Assembly: GCF_904849725.1 (NCBI RefSeq)
Contig: NC_058519.1
Location: forward strand, 651,857,387 to 651,921,386
Direction: 5' to 3'
Length of the DNA stretch: 64,000 nucleotides
Source: Hordeum vulgare subsp. vulgare
Taxonomy: Eukaryota; Streptophyta; Magnoliopsida; Poales; Poaceae
This document shows, one piece after another, positions 38,834 through 51,190 of this stretch. Each line of letters begins with the position of its first letter. Within the stretch, counting starts at the first letter, position 1. Below the pieces are notes generated by a model. It ran no database searches. It was not told the origin of the DNA and saw nothing but the letters and a program-made list of their open reading frames with translations. The position numbers and the translations under genes were made by a program.

Positions 38834-40349
38834 GGACCACCTTGTGAGAGATTATGATGTTAAAGTTGATGCCATGATTTGATGTGTGTTCCTTACTATT
38901 TCCTTCTCATGCATGCATGCATAGCATATCATTGCATGCCCTTATCTTGTGTTGTTGCAGTATGATTTCTTGTGGTGTTAGTAAAAAATGTAGGTGGTGA
39001 TGTTGTGGTTAGCTACCTTGTGATTTCATGTGTTGATGTCATGTGATGATGGTGTGTGGAGTGTAGGAGTGGTTGCTTGGGATTTTCAAAGCTCATTGCA
39101 ATTTCAAACCCTTTTCCTCTCCTATTATCTCATGTTCAAAATTCCATCTTCACAAGTGGTGTTTTAAAATGTCTTGTGTTTAGAGGTTATTGGCGGGATG
39201 ATGAGGTGATGATGTGGAGTTTTATTTTGGTCTTGAGGGTGAATATAAATCACAAAACAGTATAATTAATTGCTGTTTTGTATTTATTTAAATGCCCCAT
39301 AAAAATTCCTTTGCATTTTATTTTTAAAGCTTAGGTATTTTTAGGCCCAGGGACGATTTTGTTTTGATTTTATATTCAGCAGTAGTCCTATGGGTTTTTC
39401 TTCTTTCTCTGTAATTTACCTAATTAGAAATAAATCTCCAGGGCTGTTTTCTATTTTTCTTCTCTGGTGGGCTCCCTCCCACTCAGAGAGGCCCAGTGCC
39501 TCCTCTCCCCCTCGTGCAGCGCAGCCCACCAGCGTCCATCGTCTTCCTCCTGGCGACGTCATCTCTGTACGATCGCAGCTCCACCTCCCGATCGCCTCCC
39601 CTTGATCCTGTGGCCCAAGCGCCTCCCCCGAGGTAATATAAGGTGGAGGAAACCTTCCTCCTCCCCCTAGGGTTCCCTCTCCTTCCCCAGCGCCGCCGCC
39701 ACCTCCCTCCTTTTCTCCTCCCTCTCCCTGGTAAGTCCTCTGTAGAGTAGGATCAGAGAGAGAGAGAGTTTGGCCACCGCGTCTACCCCGTCTACTCCGT
39801 TGAGCAGCGCCGGCGGCCATGTCCAGGGGCACGGGGACGGTGCCCGCGCCCCATTTTCGTCCTCGGTGAGGTCGAGGGTCGTCCACAACGCCGGCCAGGA
39901 GCACGTCAAGGCGCCGGCTCCGGTGACCTACCCCGTCTACCTCCGTCGACATCGGCCGGCAGCAGGGCCTTCTCCCGCGCGCCTCCCTCCTCTCCGGCCG
40001 GCCTCCTCCACCGAGTGGCTACTTCTTCTTCCCCGAGGTGAGCCGACCCTCTCCTCCCTTCTCCCTCGTTGGATCCGACGAGTCGAAGGCAGGAAGTCCC
40101 TGCCGTGCGGTAGCAGCGTTAGTTGGTGCAGTCTGGGGCGTTGCATGTCGTGCGCAGTAGGAAGTGCTTCCTCCTCGTGGTGCAGCAGCGTAGCGCCTTG
40201 TTCTCCGCGCGACACAGCAGCGCATCAGCAGCAACACCGGCGAGGGAAACCAGGCAACCTCCCTGACGCTGGTGCATCTCGGTGCAGAGCCTGGTTCGGC
40301 TGTTGCATATAGCTTAGCTGCTTCGTTTCACCAGTTCCATCAGTAGCCT

Positions 40350-40585
40350 ATCTGTAGCGCAGTGGTCGGAACCTTGGGCTTGCTATCAGCAGGTCGTGGG
40401 TTCGATCCCACGGAGAAAACCTCCCCTTTTTTGTTGATTTCGTCGGCACAGTAGAAGCAGCAACAAGACACCTTAACCTGATAGGTGCCCCTATTCTGTC
40501 GAGCGCCTGGGCCGTGGTAGAGAGGTTCCGTTGCAGTAGAACCAGCAACAGGTGGGGAGTTCGATTCCAGACACTGCCCTTTTTA
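40350..40585 (+). other. Two tRNA-like Pol III box pairs
   Basis: Unit 1 has an A-box-like tagcgcagtgg at 40355, a B-box ggttcgatccc at 40399 within the T-arm-like gtgggttcgatcccac, and a T-run at 40427-40432. Unit 2 has gtggtagagagg near 40513, agttcgattcc at 40559 and a T-run at 40580. Neither folds into a proper cloverleaf (the acceptor and D stems fail), so these are not tRNA genes. They look like tRNA-derived relics inside the solo LTR. Confidence 0.45.
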
Positions 40586-43500
40586 TTTCTTTGTGATTTT
40601 TTTACTGTTGCAAGATTTTGCTATTTATTTTCCTGTGCATATGTCTTGGCAGCATCTTAGCATTTTTTCCCCTTTTGTGCACCATATAAGTCTTCCTGCA
40701 GATTGTTAGTGTATTTATGTGATCTATGTGAGCTTTGGTGTGTGTGCATACACAGGGTGATGATCATGTGCATGGGTGTGTATGTGATCTAGCTAGTTTA
40801 TGTTGTTGGTGTGATTGCAAGTAGGCATGTGTGCATAGGGGTGGTAAGTGAAGTTGATGGTGTAGATATGGAGATGTGTTTGTAGTGAGTGCACACCACA
40901 TGTGGTACCTACTAAAAAATGTTTGAGAGGTGAGGCTTCCAAGATACTTGCTTAGTAGTTTTCCCCCCTCATGTTGTTCTTGGAGTTAAGAGTTGATGTT
41001 GTTGTGAATGATGTGGAGTATGTGTGTGTATGTGGAACTTCCCCACCTTTGCAAGACTATGCACCTTCACATGTCTATATGTGAGAGGGCATGGTGTTTG
41101 TGTGTGGGGATAGTTTGGTAGATGTGTTGGTGATGTTGATGTGCATGACACAAACATGGGGTTCAAACCCCCATGTCACTTTTTCATTGTGCACATGAAC
41201 TCTACCTTTGTAGTTGTGGTCTTAGAAGGGTACTTTATGGAGTTGCATATTCAGATTTGTTGCAAGTTTGATCTTTGATTCCATGGAATAGGTGAAGCCC
41301 AAGGGCATGAGCTTTTACGTGATGGTAGTAGGGGTTTTGCTCTACACCATAGTGGTGTCAATTATCACTTGGTGTAATGGGTGTGAAAACTATGCCTAGA
41401 CAAAGTGGGCATGTGGCTGGAAAATTCCAGATTAGTGAACTCTGAAATTTCACTAAGTCTGGGATGCTGGAAACATTTTCTTCTCTTATAGATGAGGCTG
41501 TGCTGGTCATTCTGTTGAGAACTAGCCTTAGTTCAGTGCTAGGATTTTGAACCTGATATGTTTGTGAAGCTCCCTGTCAAATTTCAAGTCATTTGTAGTC
41601 CAGTAGGTTGTGTTTTTATTGCTGTCAAAAAGTTTTAGGACAGAGACAGAAACTCAGGTGCAGGAATTTTCACTAAGTTCCTGAGATCTGATGGTTTTGG
41701 GAAAGTTTGTGGCCTTGTATCTTCTATATTTTAATTCCTTTTGCTGTGATTCTTGCTGGTGCTTGTAGTGTTCTTGGTTGGAAACAGCCACATATATTAT
41801 TTGTCATGTTTGGAGACCTGTAGCTATGTTGCATGCAGCTCCCAAAGAGCTAAGATGCAGATTATGGCAGATTATGTAGTTTTGTCATTTTGGTCAATGT
41901 GTGTGCTTAGTTGATGTTGTGGTGTTCTTCCTTGCTCCAATCCATTCATGTTGGGTTGTTATAGGTCTTGGCAACCTGGGAATACCAGATTTGTGCCAAT
42001 TGTGAGTGTGGTGTTGAATCTTCCACGTAGAGCTTCATATCTTGTTTCGTTGATTCCCGTTGATCTGTAGCTCCGTTTGCAATGTTGTTTATATGGTTTT
42101 GCACCGTTTTCACGAGCCGCATCTGTTCATGTCATTCCCATGCATGTCAAAATAGCTTAGTGTACAGTTCTGTCCAGAAACTTGCAGTAGTTTAGTTGCT
42201 TGTGCTAGTGATAGAAATAGTGGTGCATGCTCAATTTTCATCTCATGCATCTTGTGGTGCTGTTGTTGATTGGCTGTTATTCTTATGTTGGGTAGCACCG
42301 GGATCGGAGAACGAATACGTGGAGTCAGGAGAGTACGTGCAGGAAGAACCAGAACCATTCCAAGCTGAGAATATCACAGGCAAGATGACATGACCTTGAT
42401 TCCATCTCTAGACTTGTTATGCTAGTTTTCGTTTCCATGTCTTATTGCTCGCTGCCTACCACTGAAATTAAATTGCCTCTTGAAATGCCATGAGCCCAAA
42501 TACCGTACTCCTTCCTAGCAAACTTGTATGGCTAAGTAGGCTTGCTCAGCTGCTAATGTTAGCATTGCTAGTTGCAGGTGTTTTGTCTCATGTGATAACA
42601 TGAGCTTTGATATCATTATCTTAAATTCTGTTATTTAATTAATGCACCTATATACTTGGTAAATTACGGGAGGCCTAGCCTTTTGCCGGGTGCTTTGTTC
42701 CGTTACTGTCGCCTTAGTTACCGGTTACCGGTGTTTGATTCCATACTGATCGCTCCTAACACGGTCGGGGTTGTTATGGAGACCCCCTCGATAAATCGCG
42801 TAGAGTTAAGGCTTGTCCGGCAGGACCCAACATTGGTGTTAATTGCTAATAACTTAATAATAATCTGCATAGGGAATAGCTACCCCGAGGATTTTAATCA
42901 ACAACCCGGGCCAGTGCTCGTCATGAGTGTTGGTCCAAATTAGAGCACTGTGCGGGGCCAACTCAGGGCAACTTGAGAGATTTCTATCAGGCCACTGTAC
43001 GCGTCGCTCATCTGTCGTGTCCTGAGACTGAGATATGCGGCTCTTATCAGGGTCGTCGACACGACGGGAGGTCCTGCTAGTCTTGTCTTACCTTAGCGGT
43101 ATATCTTGCGTATAGGAATCCCAGTGAAGCTTTGGTTTCCCCCAGAGTTGAGGTCTTCCTCTAAGGAATACGACGAGATCACGAGATTCGTGATAGAGGA
43201 TGCCTTTGCGGCCTGTGGTCGTTTGTGATGGACTAGTTGGAGCACCCCTGCAGGGTTTAATCTTTCGGAAAGCCGTGCCCGTGGTTATGTGGCAACGTGG
43301 AATATTTTGTTAACATCCGGTATTAGAGAACTTAAACATAAGCTAACAAAATTGCCAACTGTGTGCGTAACCGCGACTGTCCCTTCGAAGATCTCTCTTC
43401 GATCGGGAACACGGTGGGGTTATGGATGTCGTAGGTAGGTGTTCAGGATCACTTAGTGATCAAGTAAACCCGACCGTTAGCGTAGATCACCTTCACTTCT

Positions 43501-46500
43501 ATTTGCGTAAGATAGCCACTTAATCAAGCATAGGATGCTGCAGCCTGTTACACTTTACCCCTACCTTACCCAATAACATGACTAGTTCTGGCACCAAGGT
43601 CTTAGATCGCTGAGTCCCCGTGGCTCACGGATTCCTCCGAAACTCCCAGCAGGTACAGGTACCCCAGAGACAGATGATCTCGACGGCACCCAGCTGGCGT
43701 GGCAGTACGACGAGGAGACAGACCGCCTCTACGTGAACTATCCAGAGGACTGAGGCGTGGTCGTGATCGTGGGCCTGCAGCAGGGTAGCATAGCATTTTC
43801 CATGTTTTGTAGTCCGTAGCGGAACTACCTTGTTTGTATCGGTGTTGTACTCTGAGTTATTAATAAGAAGACAGTTGAATCCCGAATTGTCTACTTTTAT
43901 TATTATTTGTGCTATGTTACTTGCTTGCGAAACGCTTAGATGCGCTTCTTTCCTATTTGCGGGCCTCGACCCCCAGATCGGAAAGGACCGCATCTTGGTC
44001 GTTACAGACACGCTTGCGGAACTCTATCGAGACGGGCAAACCGGAAACAAACATCAACACAAATATTCACCACACGATGCACAACATTATGCACAACCTA
44101 ATATGATGCATGAACAGTTCAATGATGCAAGGGATGGCATGGCAATTCACCTCACGCAAACTCTACACATTAAGTGAAGCTCGATATGCAACGAGTTACA
44201 TATCGACGAAACTCCACGATTAATTATTTAGTTCACTCCCGATTATTTACACGACAATATTAAATTGTTGTTAACATGGCAAGGGGTGAAGCGGTGATCC
44301 TACATGGCATCCTAGTCGGTTAACACGCGCAGCATAGTACGGAGCTACGGCACAAGAGGCATGCAACACACGATATATGCCATGAATGCGTCATGCATGC
44401 GAGTTTCAAACATCACGACAAGAAGAGAAAGAAACAAGTGTCGCCACGGCGAGCGAGAGGGAACCATGGCGGCAACACGGAAATGATGCCACGACAACGT
44501 TCCTATCCCGATAACTCATCGAGATAACATGCCAACGAATAGGGAGCGTGTGCGGGAATGCTAAATAAATAATGATGGGGTGATCCCGTCTATCGGGCTC
44601 CCATATGTCGGGGCTCAACGAGAGGAACACGTGCAACAGCAACATAAGGCGCAAACATACAATCACCTCATACATCACATGCACACGGTCACGACAACGT
44701 TCCATCGGTATACCTTCGAAGCGTGCGACTTGAAGCGGTTCGTTTCGGAGAAGGAGACCAACGGTCGTCGTGGAAGTAGTCGTACACGGTCTCGTCGACG
44801 GTAGTCGTTCGCTCGACGTCATGGTTCACGGTCTTCGGCGATGGAAGTCGAACACGGGTCTTCGTCGTCGGTAGTCGAACACGTTCCGGGGGTCGTCGAG
44901 GACGACGTGGTGCTCGGCGAGCTCGTCGTCGACCCACGACAGGCGGGAATGGTGCACGCGGCGATGGCAAGCGACAGCAGAAGCTAGCAACAGCAATCTA
45001 CAGCAGCACGGGCAACAACAACACGCAAGCAAGCAATAGCATCTACAACAACTAGCTATCTAGCAGCAACCTATCTACAACAGCAACATCTACTAACTAG
45101 CAGCAAGCAGCAGCAAGGCACAGCGAGGAAGCCGGCGGCAATCAGCAGTAACAAGAGCAAGCTGGCAAGCACGGCCAGCAGCAGCCTCGGCTTGCAGGTA
45201 ACGGCATGCCGACAGCAGCAGCAGCAACTAAGGCAACAAAACGCAACCGCAGCTACAGGAAGCAAGAGCAACAACATAAGCTTGGCACAGCACGCAAGTA
45301 GTACCAACAGATCAGCAGCAACATCTGCTGACAAAGCAGCGGCAACAGTGATTTAGCAAGCAGCAAAGCGTCAGGCTCGGCATGGCAGCAAACCAGCAGC
45401 ATCGGCACACATCAAATAGGGCATCAGCAAGCAATAGCCAGAGCAGCAGCAAGCAAAACGCAACAGCAGCAAGGCGCAGGTCGGGCACCGGTGGAGGAGA
45501 GGCCTTGGCGGGCGAGCACCGCGGGGGCGGGGAACGGCGAACTCAGCCGCAGCGACGGCACAGCGGCGGCACACAGGGGGTGTTGTAGAGGGACGACGGC
45601 GACCTGGCGCGGCCGGCGTGGAGGCAAGGCGAGGGGAGGGGCGCATGGCGGCGCGCTGCAGGAGGCAAAGGGCGGTGGCTCGGGCTGTAGGAGGGTCGGG
45701 GCGAGCGCGGGCTAACGGAGAGGAGCGGGGAGGCGCGGGAGCACGGCGAGGCGGTGGCGGATGGGCTCGGCAGGGGCTGCGAGGGAAGACGACGGCGAGG
45801 CGGGCAGGAGCAGCGCGGGGAGAGCGGCCATGGCGGGAGGAGGAAGGGACTGGAGGGGAGGAGCACGGCGAGGTCGGGGCGGCAAGGGGAGCTGGATCAG
45901 GCTGATGCTCGAGGGGAATCGGGATAGAGGGCAACGCGCATAGGGGAGGACGACGGCTAGGAGCTCCTCTCGCTAGGGCTACGAGGAGGGGGCTGGCTGG
46001 GCCTTGGGCCTGGCCGGCAGGCTCCTCCTCCAAATAGTTTTTTTTAACTTTTAAAACAGATAATTTTAAAGAAAGAAAGCTCTTAACAAAAAATAAATAA
46101 AATAAAACAAATGCTTTTGCTCCTTTGAAAATTATACCCCAACCATAAAAATAGATTGGGCATTTTAAAACAACTAAAAATAAAACCCTTTTGAAGAATA
46201 AAATAAAACCTCTTTTATTTAAAGAATAAAATAAAAACTCTTTAAAAGAGAAAAGAAAATGAGACGGTTTTAAAATAAAACAAGAGGAAAAATAAAAGAA
46301 AAACCCAAGGGGTTGCCCCCACATTTAATAAAAGGAATTTAAAAGAAGACGAACTTTTTAAACGGGGGTTAAAACTAAACTTTGGCAAAACCACAAAAAC
46401 AAATAAAAGAGGAGAGGAGGGGAGTGAAGGTTTTAGGTCCGCGGTGCAACAGGGTTTGAGGTGGCTCTCACGCACCCACTCTCATCACTCCAACAAGACA

Positions 46501-47280
46501 ACGCCACTCACAAGGCACTGACACCCAACAACACGGAGCAACAAGCAACACCGACAAAACACAGATGACATGATGCCATGCATGATGCGACGATGCAAAC
46601 TAAATGATGATGCAACAAATAAAACTAATCACACGACGGAAACGGAAATAAAGGGGGAATCTTCTGGAACGTCGGTCTCAGGCTGTCACAACTCTCCTAC
46701 ACTACAAGAGGATCTCGCCCCGAGATCCAAGAATGAAAGGGGGGAGAGGATGAGAAAGAACAAGAGGTAAAAACTTAGTCGCTTCTTTGACAAACGAGTG
46801 AAACCAACAATCCTTGAAGGTTGCAAAGAGATGAGGACTGATATGAGAAAGAAGCAAGAATTCACGGAAAATTTTGGCAACACTTCGGTAGGAAAATGGG
46901 ACAAAAAAATCGATAAGAAGAGAGAATTAGACAATATTCATATCAAACAACTAAATAGAACAAGGGAACACCATGATCTTGACAGAACAAGATAATAGAC
47001 CCAAAAGAGCAACATCACAATACCTCCGGAACAAGAGAATAGGAACTAGCTCAAGCGGAAGAAGAGAATGAAGAAAGGAATGACAACTACTATCACAATG
47101 GAATTGAAGAGCCTTCGGACAGAGAATTGACGTAGTAGTTGAAAAAACAATAACGCAGAACAAGATAGTAGTCGGCTTATGAAAATCATCTCAACATAAA
47201 TGAGGTGACAACCAACCACTAAAAGAAACAAGGGTAGAAGAAAGCAAAGATATCAAAACTTCTTACACCAAGAGGATACA

Positions 47281-47543
47281 TGTGATAGCCTGGCATATTA
47301 GGGATGATAGACTACTCATATCAATAAGGAATTCCTTCTTTTCCGGGAGCCCATTCGAACAGAACTCCCAGGTTAAGCGTGCTTGGCTTGGAGTAGTTCT
47401 AGGATGGGTGACCGACCGGGAAGTTGGTCCCAGGTGCGCATGAGTGAGGACAAAGTGCGCAGAAAAGACTAGTATTGATATGTGGGGCCAGTCTATATCC
47501 CGCCAGGAGTAACGACCGCCGGCGGGTGTGTCCGGGGCGTTAC
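47281..47543 (+). mobile_element. Cassandra (TRIM) solo LTR with 5S rRNA-like core
   Basis: A 263-bp LTR, tgtgatagcctggcatatta to ggggcgttaca, is flanked by ATACA at 47276-47280 and 47544-47548. It contains a 5S rRNA-derived segment, the hallmark of Cassandra terminal-repeat retrotransposons in miniature. Only one LTR is present, with no primer-binding site or second LTR, so it is a solo LTR. Confidence 0.93.
47347..47442 (+). other. 5S rRNA-like segment with internal Pol III promoter
   Basis: The order of 5S rRNA elements is kept: cagaactccca, the A-box ggttaagcgtgcttgg (47371-47386), gagtagttctaggatgggtg and the C-box region atgggtgacc...gggaagt (47403-47424). The 5' and 3' ends diverge from the true 5S gene, so it is not a functional rRNA gene, but it could be recognised by TFIIIA/Pol III. 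Confidence 0.88.
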
Positions 47544-47567
47544 AATACATCGAGAACTTGGATTAAT

Positions 47568-47975
47568 GACAAGCACCATGATATCACAATCCATAGGAAA
47601 AGCTTTAGGTGAAATCCAAACCAAGATAGCTCAATGAAGAAATCATGGGTTGAAATATGTCTCATGATCATAGAATTGGTGGTTTTAATTATCTCATTCT
47701 TGAAAGGAAATCTCTTCGAGACTCCTACACTAACAAGAATGCTATAATACCACCTCAAAGGAAAAGGAAGAACAAGCACCATGATATCACAATCCATAGG
47801 AAAAGCTTTAGGTGAAATCCAAACCAAGATAGCTCAATGAAGAAATCATGGGTTGAAATATGTCTCATGATCATAGAATTGGTGGTTTTAATTATCTCAT
47901 TCTTGAAAGGAAATCTCTTCGAGACTCCTACACTAACAAGAATGCTATAATACCACCTCAAAGGAAAAGGAAGAA
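47568..47975. repeat. 204-bp tandem duplication in LARD internal domain
   Basis: Copies 47568-47771 and 47772-47975 begin acaagcaccatgatatcaca and appear identical over their full length by eye. Since the flanking LARD has accumulated changes, the duplication is recent relative to the element. Confidence 0.9.
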
Positions 47976-50401
47976 CAAGTGCACATACAAATGCAAGAGA
48001 AAGGATACTTGATGTTCTCCAATAAGAATCTTGAAGGATACTTGAGAATGGATTGAAATCATGAGCCGCTCCGCAAGAAGAATTGAAATCTCTTGGAAGA
48101 AGGAAGAATAAGAATAAAAATTATGTTATGCTCATCCTTCATCAAATTTAATTGATGACAAGCAACGGATTTAACATACAACTTATTTTTCTTGAAGGAA
48201 ACTTGAAGAGAGAGAGAGATATGCACCACATGAAGCATAAACGAAGGAAGCACCGGTAAGAATTCACAATTGAATGGGAACACCACGAATTAATGGAGAA
48301 ACATGAGAATGAAGAGATCATGATCCACCTAATAGAAGAAAACTTAAACAAGACACCAGAATAATCGAGAGACGAACGAAGAGACAACAATTGAGAAGAA
48401 TTGAGGATGAAAGTTGAAAGCTGAGAACGAAGAAGTCTTCTCAAATGATGGCCTTCGGAGGAACGAGAATGAAAACAACTCAGAAAAGCACCGGATAGCC
48501 AAAAAGGGATTACTCATGATTGGGAACAAATTCAAGATGATAACACGAAGCTGAAATGATGAATATCCAAGATAATAGACCAAGATTTGAGAGAAACACT
48601 CCTTCAAATTTGCAAGGTGAGAATGATGACGAGAAACAACACCAAGAATTACTGAGACACTCCGGAACAAAGAAGAATGCAAGGTTGAGCCAAATAAGAG
48701 AATTAATTCAAATTGATCTTGAGAAGGAATATGACTGATGAAATTCATACTTACGTCATAGTTGAAAAGAATTAAAGATCTCCGGAAAAGATTACGAGAG
48801 CTAAAAGATCCTCGAAAAAACCTGTGGGTTATGGGCCCACTCAAAGAAACCACCGTTGAAAAGATTGCTAGAAAGCGGGATATTGCACCGGTATGAAGAG
48901 AACTAGATGAGGTTAGCACCTCTAAATAATTAAAAGGATTGGAAACAAGAACCTCTGAGATAACTTCAGCACTCCGGATGGAATAGAGAGAAATGACAAT
49001 AAGAAGACTGATGAGAATTTCCAACATGGGAAAAAATTACAAGGATGAATAGGATACAATGAACACGGATAATTGAATTAAATTCACCGGAAAAGATGAT
49101 AAGAATGAATAAATATGAACACGAAGCTCCTGAGAATCTTCACAACGAATCACCGGGTAAGAGAGAAAAGAACACACAACAGAAGCACATGAAAAGAAAA
49201 CTCTTGGATGAAAACTGAATCACTGAAGAAAAGGGTGGGAGGGCGGGGAAAAATAAAGACAACTTGGGCTAGATGAGATGAACTCCGGAATAAAATGAGA
49301 GAAAGATCTTGCAAATTGGAGAGGATTGAATTCACTTGGAGAGAAACACACCGGTTGAATGGAATTGATACGATGACTCCGGTTGACAAGAATTGAAAAG
49401 ACACTTTGATTTGAGCAAAGAGAATTAGCATTCCCACAAAATATGAGAACACTGTTTAGAAAAGATCTGAAATAACCACTTAACATCGAAGCAACGGGAA
49501 TTACCATATTCCAACAAAACAAGGATGCGGCTTGCAATTAGCCAGAACAAACTCATGAGAAAGATTTCGTTCGATATTTTCGTGGACAGGATTGCACGGG
49601 CTCGATCCTTACAGTAGCCATCAAATGCAAGGCAATGCACCCGACATACGAAACGTCCCCGAGTCGTAGCAAGCTACAAGGACTCTTTAAGACACAACGT
49701 GTACCGCTGTAAGTCGACTGTCAACAAACAAATACACTAGATGTCGAACCCCAACCTAACATCATGTATTTGTTGGAAGATTGTCCTATAAGTAACTACT
49801 TGAATTCCCACCTAAGAATTCCCGAAATATCTGGTCATGCAATCTGGTACACGGATACAAGGAGTAATATCACACAACTCCTATACTAACCTGTCACCTG
49901 TATCACATCCGTCAACACACAACCAGAATCTCGGACCTTCATCTACTACAGACCCTCGTGATCACAACGATACAAAGTATGGCAGTACTCCCGAACAATC
50001 TGCACCAGTATTGGGGACATCGGGGTTATCTCGCCACTACTAGTATTGAAGCAATTACGAACATCCTTCGTCCTAAGATATTAAGAAATCTGAATGATAA
50101 CGATGTGCTCGAGAATCCCCTGGAGCTCAACTCCCCGGAAGAAAATCAAATCAGACAGGAGGCACCAAGACAGAACTCCGTCACATCAGCATCATATAGA
50201 TTCCCAAAATATCCGCGTGATCCTAAAAAACATTTGAGTGAGAAGAGGAGTAGAATTATATTATTACGTCAAGATTCCTCACCAAAGCATAGAAGAGGAG
50301 AAAAAAGAATCCTGCTCTCCGATATATAACTAGACTCAAAGTATTTTTTTCACTAGACTCGACTCGGCCAAGTTCGATCAATCAAGGGGGCTCCTAGGTC
50401 G

Positions 50402-50420
50402 GTAGTACTCTGATACCAAC
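50402..50420 (-). promoter_or_regulatory. LARD primer-binding site
   Basis: The minus strand reads TTGGTATCAGAGTACTACC one base inside the 5' LTR end (CGTGACA at 50422). TGGTATCAGAG is complementary to the 3' end of initiator-Met tRNA. It fixes the element's orientation as minus. Confidence 0.85.
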
Positions 50421-51190
50421 TTGTCACGCCCAAGATGCGACCCTATCCTCAATTTGGCACGAAGGCCTCGTCAGGGATAGAAGCGCATCTCGTCGTGTCG
50501 CAAGAATGGATATCGTTACAAGTACATGTACTAAAAACAAGAGATATATAAATAGAATTGGCTTACACTCGCCACAAGCTACATCAGAGTCACAGTAGTA
50601 CAATACATAATCATCATGAAGAAGAGCAGGGTCCGACTACGGACGAAAATAAATGAGAAAAGAAGAACGACGTCCATCCTTGCTATCCCAGGCTGCCGGC
50701 CTGGAACCCATCCTAGATCGATGAAGAAGAAGAAGAAGCAACTCCAAATGAACAATCCACGCGCTCGCGTCATGTAACCTTTACCTGTACCTGCAACTGG
50801 TGTTGTAGTAATCTGTGAGCCACAGGGGACTCAGCAATCTCATTTCCAAAGGTATCAAGACTAGCAAAGCTTAATGGGTGACATATGGTTAAGTGGTGAG
50901 GTTGCAGCAACGGCTAAGCATATATTTGGAGGCTAAACTTACGAGTACAAGAAAATAAGAGGGGGAAGATCTACGCATAGCGGACGTGACTACTGATGAT
51001 CAACTGAATGATCCTGAACACCTACCTGCATCAGACATAACCCCACCATGTTCTGATCGGAGAAGGAACTCACGAAAGAGACAGTCACGGTTACGCACAC
51101 AGTTGGCATATTTTAATTAAGTTATCTTCAAGTTATCTAGAACCAGTGTTAAACAAAGTTTCCACGTTGCCACATAACCGCGGGCACGGC

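Larger units (their letters stand above)
37099..44006 (+). mobile_element. Solo LTR of a LARD-related family (about 5.2 kb)
   Basis: The segment runs from tgtaatgccccaag to ggtcgttaca and is flanked by GACAC at 37094-37098 and 44007-44011. Without the nested Angela LTR it is about 5.2 kb. Its last 1.35 kb (42640-44006) is a diverged inverted copy of 35324-36750, so it belongs to a family related to the surrounding LARD but lies in the opposite orientation. A likely promoter is at 39630-39720 (ggtaatataagg followed by a CT-rich leader). No coding domain or second LTR is present, as expected after LTR-LTR recombination. Confidence 0.8.
35324..46690 (-). repeat. LARD 3' LTR, split by a 6.9-kb insertion
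   Basis: The native LTR is 35324-37098 plus 44012-46690. The first part matches 50422-51190 joined to 62963-63960 in the other LTR. 45000-45360 is rich in gcagcaa words and 45480-45960 is GC-rich. The frames there, including a 317-codon minus frame at 45371-46324, follow from base composition and show no conserved domain. A (GAA)n run lies at 35624-35645. Confidence 0.8.
46691..50421 (-). other. LARD internal domain, non-coding
   Basis: This 3.7-kb stretch is purine-rich on the plus strand (so pyrimidine-rich in the element's own direction), with repeated words such as gagaatga, aagaattga and ctccggaa. The longest frame (227 codons, minus, 48344-49027) is Ser/Phe/Leu-rich with no domain and is explained by composition. 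The domain contains a Cassandra solo LTR and a 204-bp tandem duplication. LARDs typically conserve such a structured non-coding RNA, thought to support packaging. Confidence 0.65.

Noticed and set aside
40350..40425. Functional tRNA gene
   Set aside because: The T-arm is good, but the acceptor and D stems do not pair and the anticodon loop is the wrong size.
45371..46324. 317-codon minus-strand frame
   Set aside because: It lies in the LARD LTR, is Pro/Ala/Arg- and Phe/Leu-rich by composition, and has no conserved motif.
47347..47442. Functional 5S rRNA gene
   Set aside because: Both ends diverge from 5S rRNA and the segment lies inside a Cassandra LTR with target duplications.
48344..49027. 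227-codon minus-strand frame
   Set aside because: It lies in the pyrimidine-rich LARD internal domain, where stops are rare by composition. No domain is recognisable.
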